Origin: UBA5066 sp048500275
Lineage (GTDB): Bacteria; Acidobacteriota; Thermoanaerobaculia; UBA5066
DNA: 64,000 bases
Direction: 5' to 3'
Assembly (NCBI GenBank): GCA_048500275.1
Contig: JASNYI010000001.1
Span: 2,046,001 to 2,110,000 of the forward strand
Shown: positions 36,968 to 46,576 of the stretch, piece after piece
Layout: every line of letters begins with the position of its first letter
Numbering within the stretch: the first letter of the stretch is position 1
Made by a program: the position numbers and the translations under genes
Notes under the pieces: generated by a model
Database searches by the model: none
What the model was told of the DNA's origin: nothing
What the model saw: the letters and a program-made list of their open reading frames with translations, nothing else

Positions 36968-39900
36968 CTACTCGCCCGCAGGGTGAGATCCGGGAGGCTC
37001 GTCGGCAAGACGGGGCGCCGCCTTGACGCCGAGATCGAGAAGGTCCGTGCATCCCTTCGCCGGGAGGAGCCCGAGCAGTTCCTGAATCGCCTCTTCGAGG
37101 TCCGCTGAGGGCTGAGAACGCGCTCCCGAGATCACGCCGCGGATCGCGGGAGCCTCGTAAGAGAGGGTCATTGGTTCCGATTCGCCTCGCACGACCCACG
37201 TCAGAATCAGCACGGCCGCCACGGAAATCACCGGCGCGAGCGCCATGAGCGCTTCCAGGAGCCAGTGATTCGCTGGTATTCCTCCGCGGAGTTTCGCTGC
37301 CCGGAGAAGCCGATCCGCCGCCCACGCTGCGTCGAACTGCTTCGACGCGAACCACCAACTGTACGCCTCGAGTTCCTCGGGATACGCCTCCGGTCGTGCG
37401 GCGATCGTATCGAGGCGAGCATCCCAGAGGTCCCTCAGCCGGGCGAGCGCATCGGGCGGAACGGTTCCTTTCTCGCGGTGGAGCGCCCTACCAACGGACT
37501 CAATCGCATGACTCGTCAGGGCATCCGGCGCGACAGCGAGGATTTTCAAAAGGGGGCTCGTCGGCGCGAGGGTGAGCGCTCCGTGGACGAAGAGCCAGGT
37601 GAGCCGCTCGCAGAGACGCCGTTCCTCCTCGGCGCGTACGCCCGGGTGTTCAAGGAACCGAGCCACCTCCCCCTCGTAGATGTCCGCGAGGGCTGCATAG
37701 ACCCGAGCGTCGGCCGGGGAGTACCGCAGATACGCGTCCCACGCGGCGCGGCGCAAGGTCTCTTCGTGCGGTGCAGCCGGGAAGATCCGCTCCTTCCACG
37801 CCGCGAGCCACGGTAGATCCAGATACGCGAGTCGCCCGATCTGCAGGCCGAAGACCGCGCGCACTGAAGGGCTCGGCTCGAGGGTGGAGTCCAGCCGTTC
37901 TTCGAGTAGCGCTTGCACCTCGGGCATGGAAGCAAACCCCACCTCCGCATTCGGGCCTTCTTCCTCACGCACCCAGAGGGCGTACTCCATCGCGAGCTCC
38001 AGCGCACGGCCTCGAAGGCTGTTGATCGCGCTCTCGACGAAGTCGGTGGCCTTGCCGTCCATCTCTGGGGTGGGCGATGTCGGGTCTCGCGCGAGCGTTT
38101 CAAGGATGCCCCAGACGCTGCTGCGGGAAGCGAGCGGGATTCGGCGTTCGCCCGGAGCTAACCCGTCGCGCAGGGCGTCCAGGACCACGTCCCGGACCCA
38201 GCGCCACCCGGGATCCCGTCCCAGGGCCGCTTCGGCGGTCGCGCTCTCGACCAATTCCTGCCGTATCGCCCACTCGCAGTAGCTCAGCACTTCCGCCCAC
38301 GGGATGGCCCGCCCTTCCTTCTGCGCGGTGAGGAACCCTGCGAGGATTCCACGCACATACGTGGGCTCGATCACCTGAAGGGCTTCAACGCTCGCGGCGT
38401 AGACGGCCGGCCGCGCCGCCACGATCTGCGTAAGGACTGCCGATAGTCCTTCCCGCGTTGGGTCTTCGAACGGATTCGCAGATGGAACCCAGGTATCGAG
38501 GAACGTCCGTAAGTCGGCGATGCTCAAGGCCGCAAGCGCGTCGGCCTGGACGGGGGTCCGAGATCCCCACGTACCGAACGAGGCTTTCGTGTACATCAGG
38601 AATTCCGGGTGGCGGGCCTCGCCATGCTGCGCAACGAGACGGCGGTAGCGTTCTGCATGCTCCAGTGGCAGGAGCGGCGCGATGAGGGAGAGCGCTCTCC
38701 GCGCAATCCGCTCCCGCAGCTCTCGCTCCTCCTCCGGCGACAACGGCGTTTCGCCGTTGCTCGCTCGCTCGTCGCGCATGCGGTCCACGGCGGGGGCGTG
38801 CTCGAGGAGCGCGAGGACCTCCTCCTGCTCATGGATCGCGAGCACACCGAAGCGGTCCCGGAGGAGCGTGTGGTACTCGTGGTAGTAGGCGTTTCGAGTG
38901 AGGAGCTCACGGTCGAGGAGTGCCTTCCGGATCCGCTCCCGATCCGGCGGCTCGGTCGTCCGCAGGAGATTCAGTTCCAGGCGGCGCTTCAGCGGCTGCG
39001 CAGCCTCCCCCTGTCGAAGCCGGGCCACGACGGTCGCCAGGCGATCCGGAGCGGCCAGAGCCGCAGCCGCGGCGTCGCGTATCCCGGAGAGCAGTGCATC
39101 GAACGCGCTCTCCGACTCGTTCTGGTCGCTCTCCTCGATCGCAGGCCGCATTGCGTGGTTCGAGACGCCCCCTTCCCCGGCGGCATCATCTGCCGCTTCG
39201 AGAAGTTCAAGGAGAAACAGGAACCGCTCGTAGGGATCAGGGATGAACTCCGCTTTCGGGAGGACCTCTCCCACGAGCCGCCGGTAGTCCCACGGCTCGA
39301 GTCGCGCTGTCACCTCGCGTCCGTGGCCACGCGGGCGCCTCCGGAGTTCGAGGAGGAGCCGGAGGATGCGTCGCGCGGTCGCGTCGTCCCCGCCCTCGTG
39401 CAGGTGTGCGGCGAGGGTCTGAAGCTCGGAGGGGTGGAGGGTGAAGAGACGGTCCTGCCGCTCCACCCACACCAGGATGCGCGAACGGGCCTTCTGCGCC
39501 AGACCGATGGGCATGGCCGTCAGCGCCTCGAGGACGTCCCCAATGACGCGGACGTTTTCGGTGTCATCCATCGCGTCGAGGGCCGACGCGACTGCCTGCT
39601 GAGCCCCGCTCTCGCGCGCCATTCGCGCCAGGAAACGCGACTCCGGCCACGCGAAGTACGTCGTCGTCCGTCGCTCCACGTCGACGATGGGCGCGGGCGG
39701 GGTCTGGAACATGCCCTTCCTCCGGAGCATCGGGACCCAAGCCGGGTTCGTGAGCGCCTCGAAGAAGAAGCGGTGCGCCACCTCGTTTCGCGGCATCACA
39801 GCGACGAGGCGCGCTGCGTCCGCCTTCGTCGGGGCGGGTAGCTCCCGCAACGTAGCCAGGACAGCGAAGATCCGGTCGTACCGTGCTTCGAAGCGTGCGA

Positions 39901-40486
39901 GGACGACGTCGAGAATCCGGGTCATCCCGTCCCAGAGCGCGCGGAACCGCGCATCCACAGGACGTGGCGCCTCGAAGTTGTTCCGGTGGACATAGCGGAT
40001 CAGGCGAAAGTCGCCACGGGCAAAGGCGAGCCACGTTGTCGTGATGTCATCCGCAGGCGGTATCCCCAGGGCGACGAGGACCGCAAGGATCTCCTCGCGT
40101 TGCGATGAGCCTGTGTCTGCCCGTTCATCGTCCGCATCCGCCTCTCGCCATTCGGCTTCAGCGCGGCGGTCTCCCGCCACGAACGAGGTCGGGGCATCTT
40201 CCGAAGAAGGAGCCCCGCCTTCCTCCGCAGCAGGTAGCCCATCTGCGGGCAACGAGGTCACAGCAGAGCGAATCGCGGACTCGATCTCTCGCAGCAAGTG
40301 CGCAACCAGGGCAGTCGTCGAGGCGAACATCTCCTGGACGTCCATGAGCCGACACGCATCACGGTAGTGGGCTGCCGGTCCGGGTCCGAGAAGGCGCTCG
40401 AGGCGTTCGTGAATCTGTCGCTGCCGAGGGTCAGCGATGCGGTATGGGCCGTCGTCACGGGGACCGGGATTCTCAGAGATTGCCAT
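36968..40486 (-). CDS. Large helical protein with one C-terminal membrane segment, unknown function
   Basis: A 1,172-aa protein, almost entirely helix-forming. The N-terminus (QIHERLERLLGPGPAAHYRD, then LVAHLLREIESAIRSAV) is a recognisable-looking conserved region, but I cannot name the family. Charged linkers occur at about 85-130 and 600-620. No nucleotide-binding, nuclease or protease motif was seen. Residues about 1077-1100 (LEALMALAPVISVAAVLILT) are the only membrane segment, leaving ~72 residues after it. It begins 85 bases after the stop of the nuclease-NTPase gene on the same strand, so the two are probably one operon. A membrane-acting partner of that protein is a reasonable guess, not shown by the sequence. 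Confidence 0.75.
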   Translation of the reverse strand: MAISENPGPRDDGPYRIADPRQRQIHERLERLLGPGPAAHYRDACRLMDVQEMFASTTALVAHLLREIESAIRSAVTSLPADGLPAAEEGGAPSSEDAPTSFVAGDRRAEAEWREADADDERADTGSSQREEILAVLVALGIPPADDITTTWLAFARGDFRLIRYVHRNNFEAPRPVDARFRALWDGMTRILDVVLARFEARYDRIFAVLATLRELPAPTKADAARLVAVMPRNEVAHRFFFEALTNPAWVPMLRRKGMFQTPPAPIVDVERRTTTYFAWPESRFLARMARESGAQQAVASALDAMDDTENVRVIGDVLEALTAMPIGLAQKARSRILVWVERQDRLFTLHPSELQTLAAHLHEGGDDATARRILRLLLELRRRPRGHGREVTARLEPWDYRRLVGEVLPKAEFIPDPYERFLFLLELLEAADDAAGEGGVSNHAMRPAIEESDQNESESAFDALLSGIRDAAAAALAAPDRLATVVARLRQGEAAQPLKRRLELNLLRTTEPPDRERIRKALLDRELLTRNAYYHEYHTLLRDRFGVLAIHEQEEVLALLEHAPAVDRMRDERASNGETPLSPEEERELRERIARRALSLIAPLLPLEHAERYRRLVAQHGEARHPEFLMYTKASFGTWGSRTPVQADALAALSIADLRTFLDTWVPSANPFEDPTREGLSAVLTQIVAARPAVYAASVEALQVIEPTYVRGILAGFLTAQKEGRAIPWAEVLSYCEWAIRQELVESATAEAALGRDPGWRWVRDVVLDALRDGLAPGERRIPLASRSSVWGILETLARDPTSPTPEMDGKATDFVESAINSLRGRALELAMEYALWVREEEGPNAEVGFASMPEVQALLEERLDSTLEPSPSVRAVFGLQIGRLAYLDLPWLAAWKERIFPAAPHEETLRRAAWDAYLRYSPADARVYAALADIYEGEVARFLEHPGVRAEEERRLCERLTWLFVHGALTLAPTSPLLKILAVAPDALTSHAIESVGRALHREKGTVPPDALARLRDLWDARLDTIAARPEAYPEELEAYSWWFASKQFDAAWAADRLLRAAKLRGGIPANHWLLEALMALAPVISVAAVLILTWVVRGESEPMTLSYEAPAIRGVISGARSQPSADLEEAIQELLGLLPAKGCTDLLDLGVKAAPRLADEPPGSHPAGE

Positions 40487-40570
40487 TGCGGGATACGCAG
40501 ATGCAGTTTGGCGCGCCGCGGCCTTGCCGTCTAGCCCTAGGCTGACGTGCTCCCATTCGGGCGCTCTACG

Positions 40571-43500
40571 CTACGACGCCGCCCCAGGGGGGTCGCGCAT
40601 GAGGTCGATCTGATCCCAGTCGAGACGGCCGCGCCACGGCTCGACCACATCGGCGAGCTCCCGCACCGGACACTCCAGGTACTGGTCTTTGAGGTCCGAG
40701 TCGTCCCACTTCTTCTTCAGCTGGCGGAGGAGGAGGTGCGCTTCACCGCGTACGGAGGATGGCGCCGTTGATGCGGGGATCAGCCCGTGCGCCCAGAAGG
40801 CAGTTGCGGCGTCGCTACATGCCAGGAAGAGGCGACCGGCGGCCCAGCGCTCGTGTCGCGATCGCGACACGAGAAAGCGCTCGAGCCAGTGGCGCGCGAA
40901 GACCTCGTGGTCGAGCCGGCGCTGCGCGGTGGCCCCGATTCGCTCCACCCAGACGGATGGGTCGGAAGCGGCAAGCGCCTCCCGGAATCCGGCGTCCGGT
41001 GGCAGCCAGCCCGCTATGAAGCGGGCACGGGCTCGATCGCGCTCGCGCGGGCTGTGAAGCCCTTCGGAAACGGCTGCAATCAGACGACGATCACACGTCA
41101 CGCGTGCTGCCATCGCCACCTGGACCAGCTCGGAGTCCGAACGGCAATCCTGCAGGAGCGCTCGAAGGAGCTCCGCTGCGATCTCGTCGTTAGCGGCTGC
41201 CTCGTGAATCGCAGCGAGGGCCCAATCGAGCCCACCGCTGACGACGATACGGTTCCCCTGGGACGCCGCATCGCGCTTGAACGGGTAGACGACCGCCCAC
41301 AGCCTGTGCGTCTTCGGATGCGCGCTCCTGAATGCTCGGCGCACGACAGGAGGGAGCAGCCCGTTGCTGAACAGCCGTGCATACCGCGGCGCGGCGAGGA
41401 TCGCGTCGATCCAGGCCTCGAACGCCTCGGCGTCGAGCTCTCCCACGATGCTCTCGGGAAGCTGCCGGGTCTCGTCGACACTCCTTCTCCCGCCCTCTGA
41501 GGAGAGCGCCTGGAGCTCTCCAAGGAACTGTTCCTGGAGCGCTGCGATCGCCGTCCGGACCACGACATCATCCGAATCGTCGCTCCGTGGAACGGCCATC
41601 CGCGCCGTGAGCGGCGCCGCGAGTGCACGCGTGACCCACAGGCTCTTCCTGTTGTCGGGATGCCGACGACGATTGAGAAACCCAGCGTACTGCCAAGCGG
41701 CGGTCACCGCGTCCTTTGCAGCGGATACGAATCGGCCGAAGGCCGATGCGGGTATGTCGGACGGCACGCGACAACGGAGCAGCAGGAAACGGGCTGCATC
41801 CTCGTCGGGGCCGCGTCGCGATGCGTCCACAGCGAGTCGCCTTACATCTGCCTCGCAGAGATCTGCGTTCAAGTAGCCGAGGAGGTAACGGGCCCGCCGG
41901 AGTTGCAGCCCTCGCCGCTCCGTCCGCGTTGCGGCGAGGGCGAGCGACCGCAGCGACTCATCTGCGGCTGCCCCGAGGACCTCGTAGTAGCCTGTCCACT
42001 CGAAGCCGAATCCGTGGGACAAGAGCAGCCGAAGGCGGTCCTTCGCGCTGGCTCCAGCCATGGCGCATAGATAGCCCCGCTCGAGCGCGTGGCGACGATC
42101 GTGGTTCTTGGAACCCTGACGGACGGCACGGAGCAGCCTCGTCCGCGCAGCGGTATCGACGAGTGCCGCGTGCCCCTCCAGGTCCCACGACCAGCTTTGT
42201 TCGTTCGCACGGATGCGCCGGGGGATGTCGTCGAGGACTGCGCGGGCAATCGCAGCTGCCGCAGTCGGCGCCCAGGCCGCGAGTGCTGGCTCTAGGGATT
42301 CATGGTCGCTGTCGTCGATTGTGGAGCATTGGTGCGCCGCGAGTCGCGTGGGGGGCGCGAACTGCGCGAGCGCCGCTCGCGCGAGGGCCGCGCGCCAGGC
42401 ACGACTCGGCCGAGGCGCCTCGGGCTCCAGGGCCAGCTCGCGGGCACGCCTGAACACCTTGAGCACGTCCGTCCCCGCCGGCACCGCACTGCTCGTCAGG
42501 GTACGGAACTCCTCTGCCTCGAGGGCATCGCTGCGCCACACGCCAAGCTCAGGCTTCGGGAGGTGCGCCGCCACGTCCGCGAGGTCCCGTCGCTCGGCGA
42601 GGTCGATCAGGCTTCGGACGAGAAGGGTGCGTCGGGAGCCGGGCGTCCGCTCGCACCCGTCGACCTCTCGCTCGTACGCGAGGTGCTCGGAGGTCTCCAG
42701 CGCGGCGCGGACGGCGAACACCTCTCCAGCGGTCAGGTAGCCGGAGACAGCCTTCCTTGAGGCGAGGAGCGCGAGAATGTCTCGTGGCGCGATGAGTCCG
42801 GGACACCTGGAGGCAAGGGAGAGGCCGAAGCGCTGGAGGTGTCGCGTCGCCTCTCCCACCGTCGCGTGGCCAAGCACGAGGTCGAGGTCCCGAAGGGACG
42901 GATCGCCGAGGACTTGCTGCACCTCCTCGGGCTTCTCTTCCTTACCTCCGAGGTACCACCGGGCGCCCACAGGGACGGTGCGGAACCACTGGCAGACGGC
43001 CGCGGTGATGGCCGCTTTCGCGTCGTCAAGGCCCTTTTCGATGACGAGCTGCGCAACCGCGACGAGGGCGTGCGCGTCGGGGCGTGTGAGGAGCTTGGGG
43101 ACGAGCCTGAGCGTCGGCTCGACAAGTAGCAGTGCGAGGCTTCGCACCTCCTCGACATCCTGGCGAGAGAAGTTGCGAGCCGAAAACCATCTCGAGAGCA
43201 GCGAATCGAGGACCTCCGGCCTATCTCGCCCGTCGTTGGCGAGTAGCGAGACCGTCGTCGCCGCGCGGAGCCAGCGGATCTTCTCGTCGTCGTCCGCGTT
43301 CGGGTCGAGAATGTCGGCGAGGACTTCATCCAGGCGCTTGCCGGCGGGGTGAAGAAGCTCGCGGCGGATGAAGAGGCCCATTCCGAGCGCGAGCCGAGCG
43401 GGATCGAGCGTGAGCATCCCGTCTGGCTCGGACCGGACTACCCCCTCCGAGTGCAGCTCCATGACCGCCGCGTTCACCTGGTCCGTCAGGTGCGAGACTT

Positions 43501-45178
43501 TCTTGCGTACGGCGGCACGCGATAGTCGTCGATCCTTCTGCCAGCTCTGCGCAAGCTCAAGCAGCACTTCCTTAAAGGTGTCGGCACCCGCAGTTCCCGT
43601 GCCGATCGCGGCGCGGGAGCGCACTTTGTCGCTCGCATCCAGGTAGTAGAGGACGGACTCGGTGCTGCCGGCGAAGCGGCCGACCTCGGTACGGTAACGG
43701 AGGAGAAGGTCGAGGAAGCGCGGTCGAGCGACCATCGCGCGCGCCGACGGCGGAATCGTCTCGAGGACGTCGGGCCCGACGTTGCGGCGACGGAGCGCTT
43801 CCGCGAGTTCCGCGTCGTCGAACGCGCCGAGTGGGAGACGCTCGATCGTGCGGCCACCGAGCCAGGACGCGTCGTCGTCGAACTCGCGTGCTCGGACACT
43901 GACGAGGAGTGACGGTGACCGTTCCTTCGGTTCAAGGAGCGTTTCGCGGTTGTCGTCGCGGCCGAGATGCGGATACTCCGGGGTGGCCTCCATGGGTATG
44001 GGCGCCGCCCATCTGATAAGCGAGGAGAGTGCATGAGAATCCGTGAGGTACTCGTTGGCGCCGTCGAGCACAACAAGGCACCACGGGCCGATGCCGGCCC
44101 GTGTGCGCTGGCGTTCGATGATTGCTCCTGCGTGACGCGAGAAGGACCCGAGGGCCGTCCCCGCGAGGCGAAGAACGAGCGTCCCGATGTCCCCACGGGC
44201 TTCCTTCCCACGACTCGATGAGATGAAGAACACCGGCACGGAGAGCGCTGGCAGATTCTCCGAGAGCCAGCGGTAGAGGAGCCACGTCTTACCGTCGTAG
44301 CGGTCACCTGTGACCACTCCAACGGCCGGTGAGGCAGCGCAGTTCGCGCGACCCCACCACTCGGTGAGGCGCGCTTCCGCGGTACGCGGGACCGCCTTGC
44401 TGGGGTCGAAGGGAACGCCGAACTCCACCTCAGCATCCACCTGAATCGACTTGAGGAGGCTACTGTTCTGGCGACGCACAAGATGCCGCCAGGTCGGAAG
44501 GTCCAGAAGCTCCTGCCGGAGTCGATCTTCCCACTGCTGGAATCCCGGCTTCCGGCGGATAGCCTTGAGCTCCCTTCGGATCACCTGCGGCTCCGGGAGT
44601 GGTCCCTTCGCGTTCGAGCTCTGCCAGGCCCGATCTGTCACACATGCCACGGTGGTCTCGATGTCCGTCGCCGCAAGTGCTTCGAGCGGCGAGACGTTCC
44701 CGAGTTCCGAAGTCGTGTCCTGCGGGTCGAGGATGAGTACCGATATCCCCTGCCGGGCGCCCGCCTCACGCAGGTCATGAGCGTCGAGGGCTTTCAGACC
44801 ACGCGTGCTCACGAGGATCCAGAGCTGGAGCTCCGGATGTTTCTGGGCCGCCTGGGAGAGCCCACCAAGGAGGTCGCGGGAATCGAGAGGCGACGTTCCG
44901 TACCGCTTGTCCTCAATGCCGAACGGCGTGTCGGAGAGCGCGTCCACGCCCTCTTGCGCGCCCGCGGCGCAGCGCCGGATGCGCTCTCCCGACAATTTCG
45001 ACATGAGCCGCGCAATGAGCTCCTCAAAGCTCTTGTCGCCGCTCGCACGGAGGCGATTCATCCCGGCGAGGGTGGCGGGAGCGCCACTCGGCTGTGCGCC
45101 ACCTCTCGATCGGCTTTGAGGAGCGGGATCCGAATGGGGGCGGCGGGTTTTCATTCGCACTGTCACGGGGCGGCTCAT
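40571..45178 (-). CDS. PD-(D/E)XK nuclease - NTPase - helical repeat protein (Avs-like)
   Basis: A 1,535-aa protein; the first ~39 residues are low complexity, so the true start may be the ATG at 45061 (MNRLRASGDKSFEELIAR). Residues about 47-155 form a Mrr-like nuclease: KSFEELIARLMSKLSG, Asp79 in QEGVDAL, Glu89-x-Lys91 in GIEDKRYG, and QLWILVSTRG. A P-loop follows at 291-298 (GDRYDGKT) with Walker B at about 367-373 (CLVVLDG). The remaining ~1,100 residues are helical repeats without motifs. This effector/NTPase/sensor order fits the Avs/STAND antiphage class. It is the first gene of a two-gene unit with the 1,172-aa membrane-anchored protein. Unlike the other STAND protein in this window, its nuclease residues look intact. 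Confidence 0.82.
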   Translation of the reverse strand: MSRPVTVRMKTRRPHSDPAPQSRSRGGAQPSGAPATLAGMNRLRASGDKSFEELIARLMSKLSGERIRRCAAGAQEGVDALSDTPFGIEDKRYGTSPLDSRDLLGGLSQAAQKHPELQLWILVSTRGLKALDAHDLREAGARQGISVLILDPQDTTSELGNVSPLEALAATDIETTVACVTDRAWQSSNAKGPLPEPQVIRRELKAIRRKPGFQQWEDRLRQELLDLPTWRHLVRRQNSSLLKSIQVDAEVEFGVPFDPSKAVPRTAEARLTEWWGRANCAASPAVGVVTGDRYDGKTWLLYRWLSENLPALSVPVFFISSSRGKEARGDIGTLVLRLAGTALGSFSRHAGAIIERQRTRAGIGPWCLVVLDGANEYLTDSHALSSLIRWAAPIPMEATPEYPHLGRDDNRETLLEPKERSPSLLVSVRAREFDDDASWLGGRTIERLPLGAFDDAELAEALRRRNVGPDVLETIPPSARAMVARPRFLDLLLRYRTEVGRFAGSTESVLYYLDASDKVRSRAAIGTGTAGADTFKEVLLELAQSWQKDRRLSRAAVRKKVSHLTDQVNAAVMELHSEGVVRSEPDGMLTLDPARLALGMGLFIRRELLHPAGKRLDEVLADILDPNADDDEKIRWLRAATTVSLLANDGRDRPEVLDSLLSRWFSARNFSRQDVEEVRSLALLLVEPTLRLVPKLLTRPDAHALVAVAQLVIEKGLDDAKAAITAAVCQWFRTVPVGARWYLGGKEEKPEEVQQVLGDPSLRDLDLVLGHATVGEATRHLQRFGLSLASRCPGLIAPRDILALLASRKAVSGYLTAGEVFAVRAALETSEHLAYEREVDGCERTPGSRRTLLVRSLIDLAERRDLADVAAHLPKPELGVWRSDALEAEEFRTLTSSAVPAGTDVLKVFRRARELALEPEAPRPSRAWRAALARAALAQFAPPTRLAAHQCSTIDDSDHESLEPALAAWAPTAAAAIARAVLDDIPRRIRANEQSWSWDLEGHAALVDTAARTRLLRAVRQGSKNHDRRHALERGYLCAMAGASAKDRLRLLLSHGFGFEWTGYYEVLGAAADESLRSLALAATRTERRGLQLRRARYLLGYLNADLCEADVRRLAVDASRRGPDEDAARFLLLRCRVPSDIPASAFGRFVSAAKDAVTAAWQYAGFLNRRRHPDNRKSLWVTRALAAPLTARMAVPRSDDSDDVVVRTAIAALQEQFLGELQALSSEGGRRSVDETRQLPESIVGELDAEAFEAWIDAILAAPRYARLFSNGLLPPVVRRAFRSAHPKTHRLWAVVYPFKRDAASQGNRIVVSGGLDWALAAIHEAAANDEIAAELLRALLQDCRSDSELVQVAMAARVTCDRRLIAAVSEGLHSPRERDRARARFIAGWLPPDAGFREALAASDPSVWVERIGATAQRRLDHEVFARHWLERFLVSRSRHERWAAGRLFLACSDAATAFWAHGLIPASTAPSSVRGEAHLLLRQLKKKWDDSDLKDQYLECPVRELADVVEPWRGRLDWDQIDLMRDPPGAAS

Positions 45179-45569
45179 TGGGTTCGTCTGGATTCTGGTC
45201 GCAGACTCGCAGCCCGTCCAGCTGAGGGTCTCACGCTACACCAGAGAAGCGGAGGCGATCACCAACCGGGGAACACGAAGTCGGGCGGAGCGGCAAACGC
45301 CACCCCGCCCGAGAAGAACTGTAATGATCAGGCAACCACCGGGATCGGCGGCCGCCAGGGGCGGCAGGCCGTGGGAGAAGCGGAAGGCAAGGTCGGTCCG
45401 GTGCCGTAGTGGAGGGGCAGTGCGGCGAGTGCGGCCGGTCCATCTCGAGGTGCTGACGCTCCCGACCGGCCACCTCTTGAAGCGGCTCGTGAGGAAGCGG
45501 GGATGACGGAAAGAGGCCAGCGGAATCGCTGGCCTCTGAAGGGAGAGGGGACTGGAGAAACGGAGAGGG
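45179..45569. other. Intergenic region upstream of the nuclease-NTPase gene
   Basis: No gene is supported. It holds the 5' region of the minus-strand nuclease-NTPase gene and the terminator hairpin of the next minus-strand operon. No obvious operator repeats. Confidence 0.5.
45512..45537 (-). terminator. Hairpin ending the ArdC operon
   Basis: AGAGGCCAGCG at 45512-45522 and CGCTGGCCTCT at 45527-45537 form a perfect 11-bp stem with a 4-base loop, 33 bases beyond the last stop of the operon. On the minus strand it is followed by a short TT, not a full U-run. Confidence 0.6.
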
Positions 45570-45785
45570 CTACGCGCGGACGACGAGGAATGGGATCTTC
45601 GAGGACGGCTCCGGAGTCTCGACGGCCTGGAGGAACTCGGTGATCTGGGTCTCGAGTTCCCGAGCGTCCTTCGCGGCACCGAGCTGGTAGAGGAGTTCGA
45701 CGACGTCGGCGACCTTCTCGAGGAGATCGAGGAAGCGCTTGAGATCGGGAGAGACGCCGAGCGCGAAGGGGAGGCCGGAAGTCAT
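45570..45785 (-). CDS. Small hypothetical protein, last gene of the ArdC operon
   Basis: A 71-aa helical protein (SPDLKRFLDLLEKVADVVEL). It starts in an ATGA overlap with the previous gene's stop and has AGGAGGAC upstream. No family recognised. Confidence 0.6.
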   Translation of the reverse strand: MTSGLPFALGVSPDLKRFLDLLEKVADVVELLYQLGAAKDARELETQITEFLQAVETPEPSSKIPFLVVRA

Positions 45786-45997
45786 GGTGTCCTCCTGGTG
45801 CTGGAAGACGCGGGCCGTGGAGGCGCGTCGACGGGTGACTCGGAGAGGATGAAGAAGTCGTCGAGGATCCGGTTCAGGAGAACGGTCATCGGTATCCGGC
45901 GGCCATTCTGTTCCCGGAACCAGACCTTGAGGCGGTAGAGGCGGCGGACGTTCCGCTCCTCGAGGAGCGGTTGGTAGAGGCGGACGCGGCCGCTCAC
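45782..45997 (-). CDS. Small hypothetical protein
   Basis: The GTG at 45997 overlaps the previous stop (GTGA), which selects it over a longer frame. The product is 71 aa: RLYRLKVWFREQNGRRIPMT then VLLNRILDDFFILSE, a basic N-terminal part and a helical end. It resembles small regulators in size only. Translationally coupled on both sides. Confidence 0.55.
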   Translation of the reverse strand: MSGRVRLYQPLLEERNVRRLYRLKVWFREQNGRRIPMTVLLNRILDDFFILSESPVDAPPRPASSSTRRTP

Positions 45998-46302
45998 GCG
46001 ATCAGTTCCTCGGTAGTGTCCTTGGAGCTTTCGCCGAAGAGACTCGCGATCGAGGAGTGGCAGTAGGCGCAGACCCGCGGCGGCCCGTCGTAGATGAGCT
46101 CCGCGTCGACCATGCGCCACCGGGGCTCGGGAGTGGCGAGCGGGTCGAGGGCGAGGGAGATCAGGTTGACGCAGTCGGCGCAGCGGCGGTTCCCGTCGCC
46201 CATGAGGTAGATGACGGGGATGGGGGTGTCGGCGACGGTGGAACGGAACGAGCCGTTCGGCGAGACGAAGTCGTCGGGGAATCGGGGATCGGACGACTCC
46301 AT
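45994..46302 (-). CDS. Small zinc-binding protein
   Basis: A 102-aa protein with two CxxC pairs (Cys41/44 in CADC and Cys78/81 in CAYC), likely binding one zinc. The N-terminal VIYLMGDGN and a middle RMVDAELIYDGPPR suggest a small beta fold. Its ATG directly follows the stop of the previous gene. Unknown function. Confidence 0.6.
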   Translation of the reverse strand: MESSDPRFPDDFVSPNGSFRSTVADTPIPVIYLMGDGNRRCADCVNLISLALDPLATPEPRWRMVDAELIYDGPPRVCAYCHSSIASLFGESSKDTTEELIA

Positions 46303-46539
46303 CTAGTAGTCCCCCTCGAGGTAGTAGTCGGCGGCGGTGATGCAGGTGTCCCGAAACTCCTCGTCCGGGTCCTCCTCGGCATTCGTGAGGCCTGCGGTCG
46401 GATCGGGCGGGTCGTCGAGGAGGGCGCGCGCGCAGCGGGGGCAGAGCGCGAACGTCTTCGCGGAGCCGGGGTCGTCCAGGAGCCGGACGGCATCGGTAGA
46501 GCCACAGTCCTCGCAGGTGCGCTTCGTGGCGATCTCCAC
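46303..46539 (-). CDS. Small zinc-ribbon protein
   Basis: The GTG at 46539, six bases after AGGAGG, gives 78 aa. Cys9/12 (CEDC) and Cys33/36 (CPRC) form a zinc ribbon; an acidic C-terminus follows (NAEEDPDEEF). It is the second of a run of small zinc proteins in the operon. Unknown function. Confidence 0.62.
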   Translation of the reverse strand: MEIATKRTCEDCGSTDAVRLLDDPGSAKTFALCPRCARALLDDPPDPTAGLTNAEEDPDEEFRDTCITAADYYLEGDY

Positions 46540-46576
46540 GGGGAACCTCCTTTCTGTCTGTCGGGATTGCGGGGCT

